Below, piece by piece: positions 25,403 to 37,208 of a stretch of DNA of 64,000 bases; the first letter of the stretch is position 1; each line of letters opens with the position of its first letter. The stretch spans positions 38,388 to 102,387 of the forward strand of contig NZ_KB902542.1 in assembly GCF_000379525.1 (NCBI RefSeq). The letters run 5' to 3'. This DNA comes from Lamprocystis purpurea DSM 4197. Lineage in GTDB: Bacteria > Pseudomonadota > Gammaproteobacteria > Chromatiales > Chromatiaceae. The position numbers and the translations under genes are program-made. The notes under the pieces are model-generated. The model saw only the letters and a list, made by a program, of their open reading frames with translations. It was not told the DNA's origin and did no database searches.

Positions 25403-26065
25403 TCACGGCTCGTCGTCTTGCCGGGGTCGTGCACAGAGGCAGCGCTCAACGGCGATGACCGCTGCCTCGACCCGTGAATGGACTTCGAGTTTACGCAGGA
25501 TCGACTTGACGTGGAGTTTCACGGTGCCGTCCGTGATCCCCAGCAGCCGACCAATCGTCTTGTTGCTATGCCCCTCCGCCAGGTGGCAGAGGATCTCTTG
25601 CTCGCGCGGGGTCAAATCCGCATGGCGCTGGTGGTGCTGGTCGCCGTTCGCGTCGCCCTGGACCGCGCGCGCCAGAATGCCGATCAGTTCCGGGGCGACC
25701 ACGGTGCGGCCGCGGACCACCTCACCCAAGGCCGCAATCAGCGCATCCGGTTCCATGTCCTTGAGCAGGTACCCCTGAGCCCCCGCCTGGAGACTGGCAA
25801 TCACGTCGCGCTCGTCCGCACTCGTGGTCAGCATGGCGATCGGCATGCGCGGATGGGCTCTGCGCAGTTCACGTAAGATTTCCACCCCGCCGTGTTCAGG
25901 CATGCGCAGGTCCAGCAGGACCACGTCCGGCAAGGTCTCGGCCACCCTTGCCGCACCGGCCGCGCCGTCGCGCAGCGCGGCGACGACCTCGATGCCTCTG
26001 CGTTCAAGCAGTTCTTGTAGGCCCAGTCGGAACAGCGCGTGGTCGTCGATCAGCAGGACGCGCAT
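25403..26065 (-). CDS. NarL/LuxR-type response regulator
   Basis: 220 residues. Receiver domain (residues 1-120) with acidic DD pair at 8-9, phospho-acceptor D52 in LLDLRMPE and K in LLKDMEP; C-terminal LuxR HTH with LTPREQEILCHLAEGHSNKTIGRLL and TVKLHVKSILRKLEV. This HTH wording is closest to NarL/NarP-type regulators. The ATG overlaps the kinase stop (TGATG), so the two are made in step. Target genes are unknown; the downstream rhodanese and the upstream ABC exporter share the operon. Confidence 0.95.
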   Translation of the reverse strand: MRVLLIDDHALFRLGLQELLERRGIEVVAALRDGAAGAARVAETLPDVVLLDLRMPEHGGVEILRELRRAHPRMPIAMLTTSADERDVIASLQAGAQGYLLKDMEPDALIAALGEVVRGRTVVAPELIGILARAVQGDANGDQHHQRHADLTPREQEILCHLAEGHSNKTIGRLLGITDGTVKLHVKSILRKLEVHSRVEAAVIAVERCLCARPRQDDEP

Positions 26066-27789
26066 CAAAGTCTCACCCGCCGCGGATGCGCGTCGGCGCG
26101 CGGCACCTCGAACGTCAGTTCCACGCGCGTGCCTTCGCCCGGTTCGCTCTCGATCCGCAACTCGGCGCCGATGCGCCGCGCCCGCTCAGCCATGATGGCA
26201 AGTCCGATATGGTCGCCGGGGCCTTCCCCGGTGGTCGGGGTGCGGAAACCAACACCGTCGTCCTCGATCAGTACGCGATAGGCACCGTCCGGCTGGCGCG
26301 TCAGCAGCAGGCGCACGGTATGGGCGTGCGCGTGCTTGCGGATGTTGGTCAAGGACTCCTGCACGATGCGCAGAACCTGCAGTTCCTGTGTGGCCGAGAG
26401 ATCGAAGGGGCGACAGTCGTTCTGAAATAGCACATGGGCGCCGGTTTCCCGGCCGAGGCTCAGGGTCAATTTCTCGAGGGCGGGCACCAGGCCGCGCCGG
26501 TCCAGGGAGGAGCGCACGCTGGCCAGCAATTCACGCAGTTCGGTGTGCGCCTCGTCCAGGCCGACACGCACCCTGATCAGGTCATTGCGGGCGGCGGTGG
26601 GGATCGGCGTGTCGCCCAGCGCGTCCTCGAACATCCGCACCTGAAAACGCAGGCTCGCCAAGGTTTGGGCGAGCGAATCATGCAGTTCATGGGCGAGCGC
26701 ATTGCGTTCCTCGACGATCGACAGCCGGCGCGCCTCGGCATCCGAGCGGTGTTTGGCAATCGCCACGCCCAGGTGATGCCCCACTGTCAATAAAATGTCC
26801 ATGATGTCTTCCCGCGCCCTCACTCCGGGCGGGTCGACGAAGATCGTGTAAATGCCCAGGAGCTCGTCGCGATGCTCCAGGGGGACGGTCACCACTTCCA
26901 GCTCGTTCGACCCGAACATCCGCCGACCATCGATTCGTGAGCAGTATCGGGCGTCCCGATCACACAGGATATCGCCGGGTGCGAGCACGCTGCCGCACCG
27001 GCACAGGTCGACCGGGGCCATGTCCTGCTCCCGCACCAGATCGTCGTCCAGGCCGATGGAGCCGACCAGGCGGCGGGTCCCGTCCGCCAGGACCAGCCGC
27101 ACGGTCGCGGCGCGGCCGTTGACCATCTCCTTGAGTACACGCAAGAAGCGCAACAGGAGCGCCTCCAGGGAATCGGCCTGGTGGATGCTCGCGGCGACGT
27201 CGTAGAGGATCTTGAGTGAGGCGGTCTTTTGCGCCAGGCGCTTGGTCTGGCGGGCGACCCGGCTGTCCATGTCCTCGTAGAGGTCGGTGAGCTCCGCATT
27301 GAGGCCGCCGATATCCCGGGCCATGCGGTCCAGGACGCCCGCGTCGTGCAGGGCCTCACTGGCGCCCGGCTCACCTTGATTGATGCGGGCGACCGAGTCC
27401 TCCAAACGTACCAGCGGGAGCAGGAGCCGGCCCCGCAGGCGCTGCCAGGTCGCCGCGCAGCCGCTGACCCCGGCGAGCAGAAAGATCAGACACACCACGG
27501 GGGGCCAGGCCAGCCCCGGTTGGGTCGAGTGCAGCAGCAGCATCGACAAGGTGACACCCAGGGTGGTTCCCACCAGGATCAGGGGACCGCTGAGACCGGC
27601 AGTGCGCAGCATCTCGCGGATGCGGGCCGCGTCGCGGCCTGGATCGGCGGCGGGGCCATGCACACCAGGTTGGACGGCGGCGTGGGTCTCCTGGGGTTCA
27701 GTGATCCGCCGCGGCGGTGCCGCGTCGGCATCGGCCGTCGGTGCCGGGCTTGTGTGCGCTCCGGACCAGCGGTCCGCAGGGGCGTTCAT
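26065..27789 (-). CDS. NarX-like sensor histidine kinase with Cys-containing GAF domain
   Basis: 574 residues. Two close transmembrane helices (about 68-87 and 94-112) leave almost no periplasmic loop, so the NarX nitrate-binding region is absent. A HAMP-like/coiled-coil region follows (130-195), then a GAF domain (about 197-345) with four Cys: C263, C265, C276 and C283 (DLCRCG, ILCDRDARYC). Next is a HisKA_3 dimerisation domain with H370 in AHELHDSLAQTL and an HATPase domain with DDGVGF. Input is therefore cytoplasmic, perhaps a metal, heme or redox cofactor on the GAF Cys set. The ATG overlaps the ABC exporter stop (ATGA). Confidence 0.92.
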   Translation of the reverse strand: MNAPADRWSGAHTSPAPTADADAAPPRRITEPQETHAAVQPGVHGPAADPGRDAARIREMLRTAGLSGPLILVGTTLGVTLSMLLLHSTQPGLAWPPVVCLIFLLAGVSGCAATWQRLRGRLLLPLVRLEDSVARINQGEPGASEALHDAGVLDRMARDIGGLNAELTDLYEDMDSRVARQTKRLAQKTASLKILYDVAASIHQADSLEALLLRFLRVLKEMVNGRAATVRLVLADGTRRLVGSIGLDDDLVREQDMAPVDLCRCGSVLAPGDILCDRDARYCSRIDGRRMFGSNELEVVTVPLEHRDELLGIYTIFVDPPGVRAREDIMDILLTVGHHLGVAIAKHRSDAEARRLSIVEERNALAHELHDSLAQTLASLRFQVRMFEDALGDTPIPTAARNDLIRVRVGLDEAHTELRELLASVRSSLDRRGLVPALEKLTLSLGRETGAHVLFQNDCRPFDLSATQELQVLRIVQESLTNIRKHAHAHTVRLLLTRQPDGAYRVLIEDDGVGFRTPTTGEGPGDHIGLAIMAERARRIGAELRIESEPGEGTRVELTFEVPRADAHPRRVRL

Positions 27790-29594
27790 GCGCTGACCTC
27801 CGGTGCCGTGCTGCCTTCGCGCTGCTGCAAATCCCACATCGCCGCATAATGCCCGCCGGCGTCGAGGAGTTGGCGATGCGTCCCCTGCTCGCGGATGCGC
27901 CCTTGCGCCATGACCAGGATGCGGTCTGCATCCACCACGGTGGACAGCCGATGCGCGATCACCAGAGTGGTGTGATCCTCCGCCACCTCGGCCAGGGTCT
28001 GCTGGATCGCCTGTTCGGTGTGGCTGTCGAGCGATGAGGTGGCCTCGTCGAAGATCAGGATGCGCGGGCGCTTCAGGATGGCGCGGGCGATGGCCACCCG
28101 TTGTTTTTCCCCGCCCGAGAGTTTCAACCCCCGCTCACCCACCACCGTGTTCCAGCCGTCCGGCAGACTCTCGACGAAGGCGCGGATGTGCGCCATTTCG
28201 GCCGCGCGCTCGACCTCGGCGCGGGTCGCTTGCGGGCGTCCGTACAGCAGGTTGTAGTAGATGCTCTCGTTGAACAGGACCGTATCCTGGGGGACGATGC
28301 CGATGGCGGCGCGCAGACTGGCCTGGGTCAGGTCGCGCAGGTCCTGCCCGTCGATCAGAATCCGACCGCCGCTGACTTCATAGAAACGGAACAGCAAGCG
28401 CGCCAGGGTCGACTTGCCGGCGCCGCTGTGGCCGACCACGGCGAGGGTCTGCCCGGGTTCGATGTGGAAGTCCAGGTCTTTGAGGATTGGCCGTTCGGGT
28501 TGATAGTGGAAGTCGACATGCGCGAAGCGGATACCGCCAGACCCTGGCGCGAGCGGTCTGGCGGTGGGCCGATCCGTAATCTCGGGGCGCCGCTCCAGCA
28601 GTTTGAACACCAGATCCATGTCGGCCAGAGCGTACTTGATCTGACGATAGACGACCCCGAGGAAGCCGAGCGGAATAAAAAGCTGGAGCAGCAGCGCATT
28701 GACGAGCACCAAGTCGCCGACGCTGAGTTCCCCGGCGACCACACCCTGGGCGGCAAACACCATCAGCAGCGTTACCCCCAGCGCGATGATGGCGCCTTGA
28801 CCGAAATTCAGCACGGACATGGAGGTCTGACTCTTGACCGCCATCTCCTCCCAGCCGGCCAGGGTGGCATCGTAGCGATCGATTTCCATGCGCTCGTTGC
28901 CGAAATATTTCACCGTTTCGTAGTTGAGCAGACTGTCGAACGCCTGGGCATTCCCCAGGGAGTCCAGGCGGTTCATCTCATGCCGGTAGTCCATGCGCCA
29001 TTCAGTGATGGCCAGGGTGAAGGCGACATAGACCGCGACCGTGCCGAAGGTCACCAGGGCGAAAATCGGGGCATAGCGCCCGAGCATGACCGCTGCCACC
29101 AGACCGAACTCCACCAGCACCGGCAGCACGCTGAACGCCATATAATTGAGGATGGTGGAGACCGAGCGGGTCCCGCGCTCCAGATCCCGGCTGACCGCCC
29201 CGCTGCGTCGCTCCAGGTGATAGCGCAGCGACAGAGCGTGCAACTGCTCCAGGACCCGCGTCGAGAGTCGGCGCATGGCGCGGTAACGCACGCGCGCGAA
29301 CACCACATCGCGCAGTTCGTTGAAGAGGGCGTTGCTGAGCTTGAGTGCGCCATAGACCAGGAGCAACGACAGCGGCAACACCAAGACCTGGCCCCTGGTT
29401 CCGTCGAAGGCATCGACGATTCCCTTGAGTGTCAGCGGGATGCCGACGGTCGCGACCTTGGCCATCACCAGGCACACCAGCGCGACCGCGGCGCGGCCGC
29501 GGAACTCCCACAGATAGGGCAGCATCCCGCGCAGGTTCTGCCAGTCCCGGCGATCTCCGTGGACGCGCTCGGTTGCGATGATTCGTGGTTGCAT
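27786..29594 (-). CDS. ABC exporter, Atm1/heavy-metal type (fused permease-ATPase)
   Basis: 602 residues from the ATG at 29594; the frame continues 46 codons upstream, but that part would overlap the divergent gene and lacks similarity. Membrane domain of six helices (about 30-310), then an ATPase with Walker A GHSGAGKSTLARLLFRFYE, Q-loop IVPQDTVLFNESI, signature LSGGEKQRVAIARAI and Walker B ILIFDEATSSLD. YNLLYGRP and RYDATLAGWEEMAVKSQTS segments match Atm1/HMT1-type exporters of glutathione-linked metal or sulfur compounds. Cotranscribed with the kinase, regulator and rhodanese genes. Confidence 0.92.
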   Translation of the reverse strand: MQPRIIATERVHGDRRDWQNLRGMLPYLWEFRGRAAVALVCLVMAKVATVGIPLTLKGIVDAFDGTRGQVLVLPLSLLLVYGALKLSNALFNELRDVVFARVRYRAMRRLSTRVLEQLHALSLRYHLERRSGAVSRDLERGTRSVSTILNYMAFSVLPVLVEFGLVAAVMLGRYAPIFALVTFGTVAVYVAFTLAITEWRMDYRHEMNRLDSLGNAQAFDSLLNYETVKYFGNERMEIDRYDATLAGWEEMAVKSQTSMSVLNFGQGAIIALGVTLLMVFAAQGVVAGELSVGDLVLVNALLLQLFIPLGFLGVVYRQIKYALADMDLVFKLLERRPEITDRPTARPLAPGSGGIRFAHVDFHYQPERPILKDLDFHIEPGQTLAVVGHSGAGKSTLARLLFRFYEVSGGRILIDGQDLRDLTQASLRAAIGIVPQDTVLFNESIYYNLLYGRPQATRAEVERAAEMAHIRAFVESLPDGWNTVVGERGLKLSGGEKQRVAIARAILKRPRILIFDEATSSLDSHTEQAIQQTLAEVAEDHTTLVIAHRLSTVVDADRILVMAQGRIREQGTHRQLLDAGGHYAAMWDLQQREGSTAPEVSA

Positions 29595-29703
29595 GGCGAT
29601 CTGGTTGCTTTCTTGCGGCGCGGGTGCCACCTTGCCCCCCGGCAGCGCGGCGTGCGCACCGCTCAGCGACCCGGCAGACGAACAGCGCTCTAGATGAGGA
29701 CGA

Positions 29704-30105
29704 ATGATGGCAGATCCCACCCTCGACAGCACCGGTTGCGCCCTGCACGAGCCTTACGCGCTCCAGGTACTTGGCGACCAGATGGAGCCCGAATTCCCGG
29801 CCGGCTGCATCGTGATCATCGAACCAACCGACACCTGCCGCAACGGGTCTTACATCTTCGTCGAGGTCGAGGGGGTGCGCTGGTTCCGCAAGTATGTCAA
29901 AGATGCCGGTGGTGCCGAGTCCTTGCGGGCGGAGAACCCCGTCTATCCGGAGATCGACCTCAGGGGGCTCGAATGGACCGTGCTTGGAGTCATCATTCAG
30001 CGTAACATTCGACGTAAGATCAAGCACTACGACTATTCACACGGATCCGAGGCGGGACTCGACCAAGGCCGGGGGGCGCCCGCAAGGGATCGCCCATTCC
30101 AGTAG
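29704..30105 (+). CDS. S24-family (LexA-like) peptidase fold protein lacking the catalytic Ser
   Basis: 133 residues (an alternative ATG is one codon on, at 29707). The fold matches the S24 serine-lysine peptidase domain: YALQVLGDQMEPEFPAGCIV and FVEVEGVRWFRKYV. The nucleophile motif is usually GDSMEP, but here it reads GDQMEP, so the Ser is Gln (codon CAG at residue 27); the general-base Lys in WFRKYV is present. No DNA-binding domain is attached. It is divergent from the ABC exporter and precedes the defence island. Either an inactive sensor or a family variant. Confidence 0.75.
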   Translation: MMADPTLDSTGCALHEPYALQVLGDQMEPEFPAGCIVIIEPTDTCRNGSYIFVEVEGVRWFRKYVKDAGGAESLRAENPVYPEIDLRGLEWTVLGVIIQRNIRRKIKHYDYSHGSEAGLDQGRGAPARDRPFQ

Positions 30106-30167
30106 TCCCCATGGCCCGCCGCGACCGTGCGGCCGCGCACCCGATCAGCGATCAGCGACCAGAGTTC

Positions 30168-30776
30168 ATGAACATCGAGAACCTCTATCCCGCCGTGGAA
30201 CGTGTGCGCGAACACCGCTTCGGGGCAAGTTCCAAAGAGGCGAGCTTTCTGCGCGCCTATCCGGCGTTGGTGGCGGCGGCGCGGGTGGATGCTGACGATC
30301 CCCTGGAACCCTTCCTGCGAACCGCTGCCCTCGCTTATGCCTGGATGCCCAAGGCGCTGAAGATCGACGAGGATTTCCTGCCTGCCGCGGCAGCGTCATT
30401 CGCCTCGGTCAAGGCGAATGGAGTGACCATCAGCCGCGATCTGATCGACCCGATCGCCGCCTGCCTGGGTTCGCTGGTGGGCGCATCCACGGTGCTGCAT
30501 CTGGCCAATCCGGCGGTGTTCCCGATGTGGAACAAGCGGATCGAGCGCTTTCGTTTGTGCGAGACCCCGTCATCCTTTCACATGGGCCAGACCCGCAACT
30601 ACCTGGGGTTCATCGAGGACGTGTGGGGTATCACCTCCCACCCGATGTTTCTGACCTTCCACCACGAGTTTTGCACCGCCTATCAGGAGCGCCTGCAGCG
30701 GCTGCATATCGCCGCCTATCCGCTGACCGAGCCGGGAGTCGTGCAATGTGCGACGGCCGAGTTGGCGCGGGGTTGA
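30168..30776 (+). CDS. Protein of unknown function at the edge of the defence island
   Basis: 202 residues from the ATG at 30168 (the frame is open back to 30111). Helical, no signal peptide or membrane helix. A central segment ASTVLHLANPAVFPMWNKRI resembles the 'vLHf.NP..fPiWD..v' pattern that recurs in uncharacterised bacterial proteins, sometimes near restriction or defence genes. No catalytic motif is evident. It ends 42 nt before the hsdM relic. Function unknown. Confidence 0.6.
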   Translation: MNIENLYPAVERVREHRFGASSKEASFLRAYPALVAAARVDADDPLEPFLRTAALAYAWMPKALKIDEDFLPAAAASFASVKANGVTISRDLIDPIAACLGSLVGASTVLHLANPAVFPMWNKRIERFRLCETPSSFHMGQTRNYLGFIEDVWGITSHPMFLTFHHEFCTAYQERLQRLHIAAYPLTEPGVVQCATAELARG

Positions 30777-30818
30777 TGTAGGGGCTTGCACCGCTTCGCC
30801 AGCAGGAATCGTCAGTTC

Positions 30819-30998
30819 ATGGACCAGGCCCAATGCAACCGGCTCGTCAGCTTCATCTGGGGTATTGCCGACGATGTCCTGCGCGATGTCTACCAGCGCG
30901 GCAAGTACCGCGACTGCATCCTGCCCATGGTCGTCATCCAAAGAGCTTACGCAGGACTTTCAGCGCCGGGCTCTTCTTCCAGTCCACCCCATCAGTGA
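30819..30998 (+). pseudogene. hsdM relic (N-terminal fragment of type I methyltransferase)
   Basis: The first 42 codons (30819-30944) read SFIWGIADDVLRDVYQRGKYRD then CILPMVVIQR, matching the highly conserved N-terminus of type I restriction-modification HsdM. Similarity stops at about 30945 and an unrelated tail ends at 30998, so about 450 residues are missing. No hsdS or hsdR follows; the SNF2-type helicase starts at 31074. It is a scar of a former hsd locus, interesting beside the RloA/RloB-type pair because rlo genes are known from hsd loci. Confidence 0.85.
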
Positions 30999-31073
30999 CG
31001 CCCCGGCGTGCAGTTGTGCATGAACAATGCGAGACTTGCACAAACGCGAAGAACAAGGACGCGGCACCTGACG

Positions 31074-35084
<4,011 letters not shown>

Positions 35085-35230
35085 GACTTCGCCCGATTGA
35101 TGCAGCAGCAGGGCTCGAACGGGGGGCGAGCACCCGTCCAAGCGATTTCCCCCTGCGAAATATTATGTTGCATTTTTTGCGTGCCAAGGTGGAAAATCGA
35201 ACTAAGATATATTTTCCCGCCGTCTCTAAT

Positions 35231-36517
35231 ATGCTTATCCAGTTCAGCGTCAAGAATTATCGCTCCATTCTCGATCAGCAGACCTTGAGCATGTCTGCAT
35301 CGAAATATTTCAAAGAGTTAGAGCCCGAGAATACCTTTGAAACGGGCGCTGTCGAGTCCGTCCCTCGCCTGCTTCGCTCGAATGTCATCTATGGCCCTAA
35401 TGCATCAGGTAAGAGCACCCTAGTTCGTGCGATGGATTTTGTACGTGATCTAATCATCAACTCCGCCAAGGAAAGCCAGGCCAACGAGGAGATCGACGTT
35501 ACGCCGTTCAAGCTCACCGCCGCCTCGCGCGCCGAGGACAGTGAGTTTGAGGTCGCGTTTATCGAAGACGGGGTACGCTACCAATACGGATTTCGCTGCA
35601 ACCGGCAACGCTTCACCGAGGAATGGCTGTTCGCCTATCCGGAGGGCCGCGCGCAGAAGTGGTTTCAGCGGGTTTATGACGCGGCGGCCAATAAGGACGA
35701 TTACCGATTCAGCTCGTCGTTTCTAGGCGGCCGTAAGCGGCAGGACTGGCGAGAGCAGACGCGCGCCAATGCCTTGTTTTTGTCAACCGCGATCCAACTC
35801 AATAACGAGCAACTCAAACCGGTGTTGAATTGGTTCCAACAACGGTTGAGGATTATCGAGGCACACCAGCTTTTCCTTCCAAACTTCACTATGAAGCGCT
35901 GTCGAGACGAGCAGCACAAGCACCGTGTGTTGGAGTTCATGAATTCGGCGGATCTCTCCATCGCGGATATTCGTATCAAGACCCAAGTATTCTCGCCAGA
36001 ATTTCTACCTAAAGAAATCTCTGGGGCCTTGCGTGACGAGATCAGTGAGCAAATGACTGGTCAAGAAATCATGGAGGTTAAGTTTATGCACGAAGATATC
36101 GAAAGTCGAGAGCTTGTCGAGTTCGACCAGGAAGACGAGTCGGACGGCACACGAGCGCTTTTTTCTTTTTCAGGCATGTGGCTGGATGTCATTGAGAATG
36201 AGCGGGTGCTGATCGTCGACGAGCTCGACGCAAGTCTGCATCCTTTGATGGTCCACTATCTGGTGAAACTGCTGCACCACCAGGAGCGCAAGGCGCAGCT
36301 CATTTTTACTACCCACGACACCACGATCCTCAGCCAGAAGATCCTGCGGCGCGATCAGATCTGGTTTATGGAAAAAGACGAGAAGAACGCAACCCAGCTT
36401 TACCCCTTGTCAGACTATAGTCCTCGTGATAATGAGGCCATTGAGCGGGGCTATCTGAACGGCCGCTATGGCGGAATTCCCTTTCTAAAGGACTTGGACT
36501 TCAATGGGATCGGATGA
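35231..36517 (+). CDS. AAA/ABC-type ATPase partner of RloB (RloA-like)
   Basis: 428 residues from the ATG at 35231. Begins like other SMC/OLD-related ATPases (IQFSVKNYRSILDQQTLSM), with Walker A YGPNASGKSTLVRAM (about 53-67), an ABC-signature-like ESDGTRALFSF (about 302), Walker B VLIVDELDASLHP (about 325-337) and H-loop IFTTHDTTILSQ (about 358). This is the AAA_21/AAA_15 architecture found with RloB or TOPRIM partners, comparable to the ATPase subunits of PARIS-type defence. Stop overlaps the RloB start by 14 nt, so the two are a coupled pair. This part is clearly lower in GC than its neighbours. Confidence 0.88.
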   Translation: MLIQFSVKNYRSILDQQTLSMSASKYFKELEPENTFETGAVESVPRLLRSNVIYGPNASGKSTLVRAMDFVRDLIINSAKESQANEEIDVTPFKLTAASRAEDSEFEVAFIEDGVRYQYGFRCNRQRFTEEWLFAYPEGRAQKWFQRVYDAAANKDDYRFSSSFLGGRKRQDWREQTRANALFLSTAIQLNNEQLKPVLNWFQQRLRIIEAHQLFLPNFTMKRCRDEQHKHRVLEFMNSADLSIADIRIKTQVFSPEFLPKEISGALRDEISEQMTGQEIMEVKFMHEDIESRELVEFDQEDESDGTRALFSFSGMWLDVIENERVLIVDELDASLHPLMVHYLVKLLHHQERKAQLIFTTHDTTILSQKILRRDQIWFMEKDEKNATQLYPLSDYSPRDNEAIERGYLNGRYGGIPFLKDLDFNGIG

Positions 36518-37193
36518 CATCTTCAAGAAGCGGAAGGCACAAACGGCTGCTACCATCGCACGGCAGCAGCAGCAACGCCAGGAAGGCAAGCGCTTCCTCA
36601 TCGTCTGTGAAGGCATGAAGACCGAACCCTACTACTTTACGGAACTCTGCAATGCTTACAAGCTTCACACGCTTCGCGTGAAGATCGCGCCGGGAGCAGA
36701 GGGTTCATCTCCTAATAGAGTACTCGATTACGCGAAAAAGCTGTACGAGGAAGACGCTCAACTGGGGTCCGATCGTTTCGACCAGGTCTTCTGTGTCATT
36801 GACCGCGACCAGCATGAGCACTACAAGGCGACCATTCAGCGCATTGAGACCCTGGGAAAACCCTTTCGGGCCATTCCCTCGATTCCCTGCTTCGAATACT
36901 GGTTGCTGCTCCACTTCACGTATTCCCGCCAACATTTTCAAGCCGCCGACAAGCAATCTCTCTGCGATGCCGTGATTCGTGATCTGCGTAGGCAACCAGG
37001 ATTTTTTGAATACGCCAAAGCGCAAAGAAACACCTACCACCTATTGAAAGACGGGATCGAAACGGCCATCAAGCATGCCCAATGGGCTGAAACGGATGCC
37101 GAGAAGACCGGCGAAGATAATCCCACCACCAGCGTTCATCATCTTGTGCTAGAGATCCAAGAGCTGGCGAAGACACATGGCCCCAGAGGATAA
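36504..37193 (+). CDS. rloB: RloB-family protein (TOPRIM-like)
   Basis: 229 residues. RloB family landmarks: basic N-terminus, FLIVCEGMKTEPYYF (residues 31-45, conserved E36), FDQVFCVIDRDQH (92-104, acidic D100 and D102) and PSIPCFEYWLLLHF (about 126-139). The E...DxD arrangement resembles TOPRIM nucleases, so it may be the effector of the ATPase pair. rlo genes were first noticed in Campylobacter hsd loci, consistent with the hsdM relic nearby. Followed after 15 nt by the methyltransferase. Confidence 0.88.
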   Translation: MGSDDIFKKRKAQTAATIARQQQQRQEGKRFLIVCEGMKTEPYYFTELCNAYKLHTLRVKIAPGAEGSSPNRVLDYAKKLYEEDAQLGSDRFDQVFCVIDRDQHEHYKATIQRIETLGKPFRAIPSIPCFEYWLLLHFTYSRQHFQAADKQSLCDAVIRDLRRQPGFFEYAKAQRNTYHLLKDGIETAIKHAQWAETDAEKTGEDNPTTSVHHLVLEIQELAKTHGPRG

Positions 37194-37208
37194 CAGTCAG
37201 ACTGTTTC

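Noticed and set aside
29595-29732. 46-residue N-terminal extension of the ABC exporter
   Set aside because: It would overlap the divergent S24-like gene and has no family similarity; the fold starts after the ATG at 29594.
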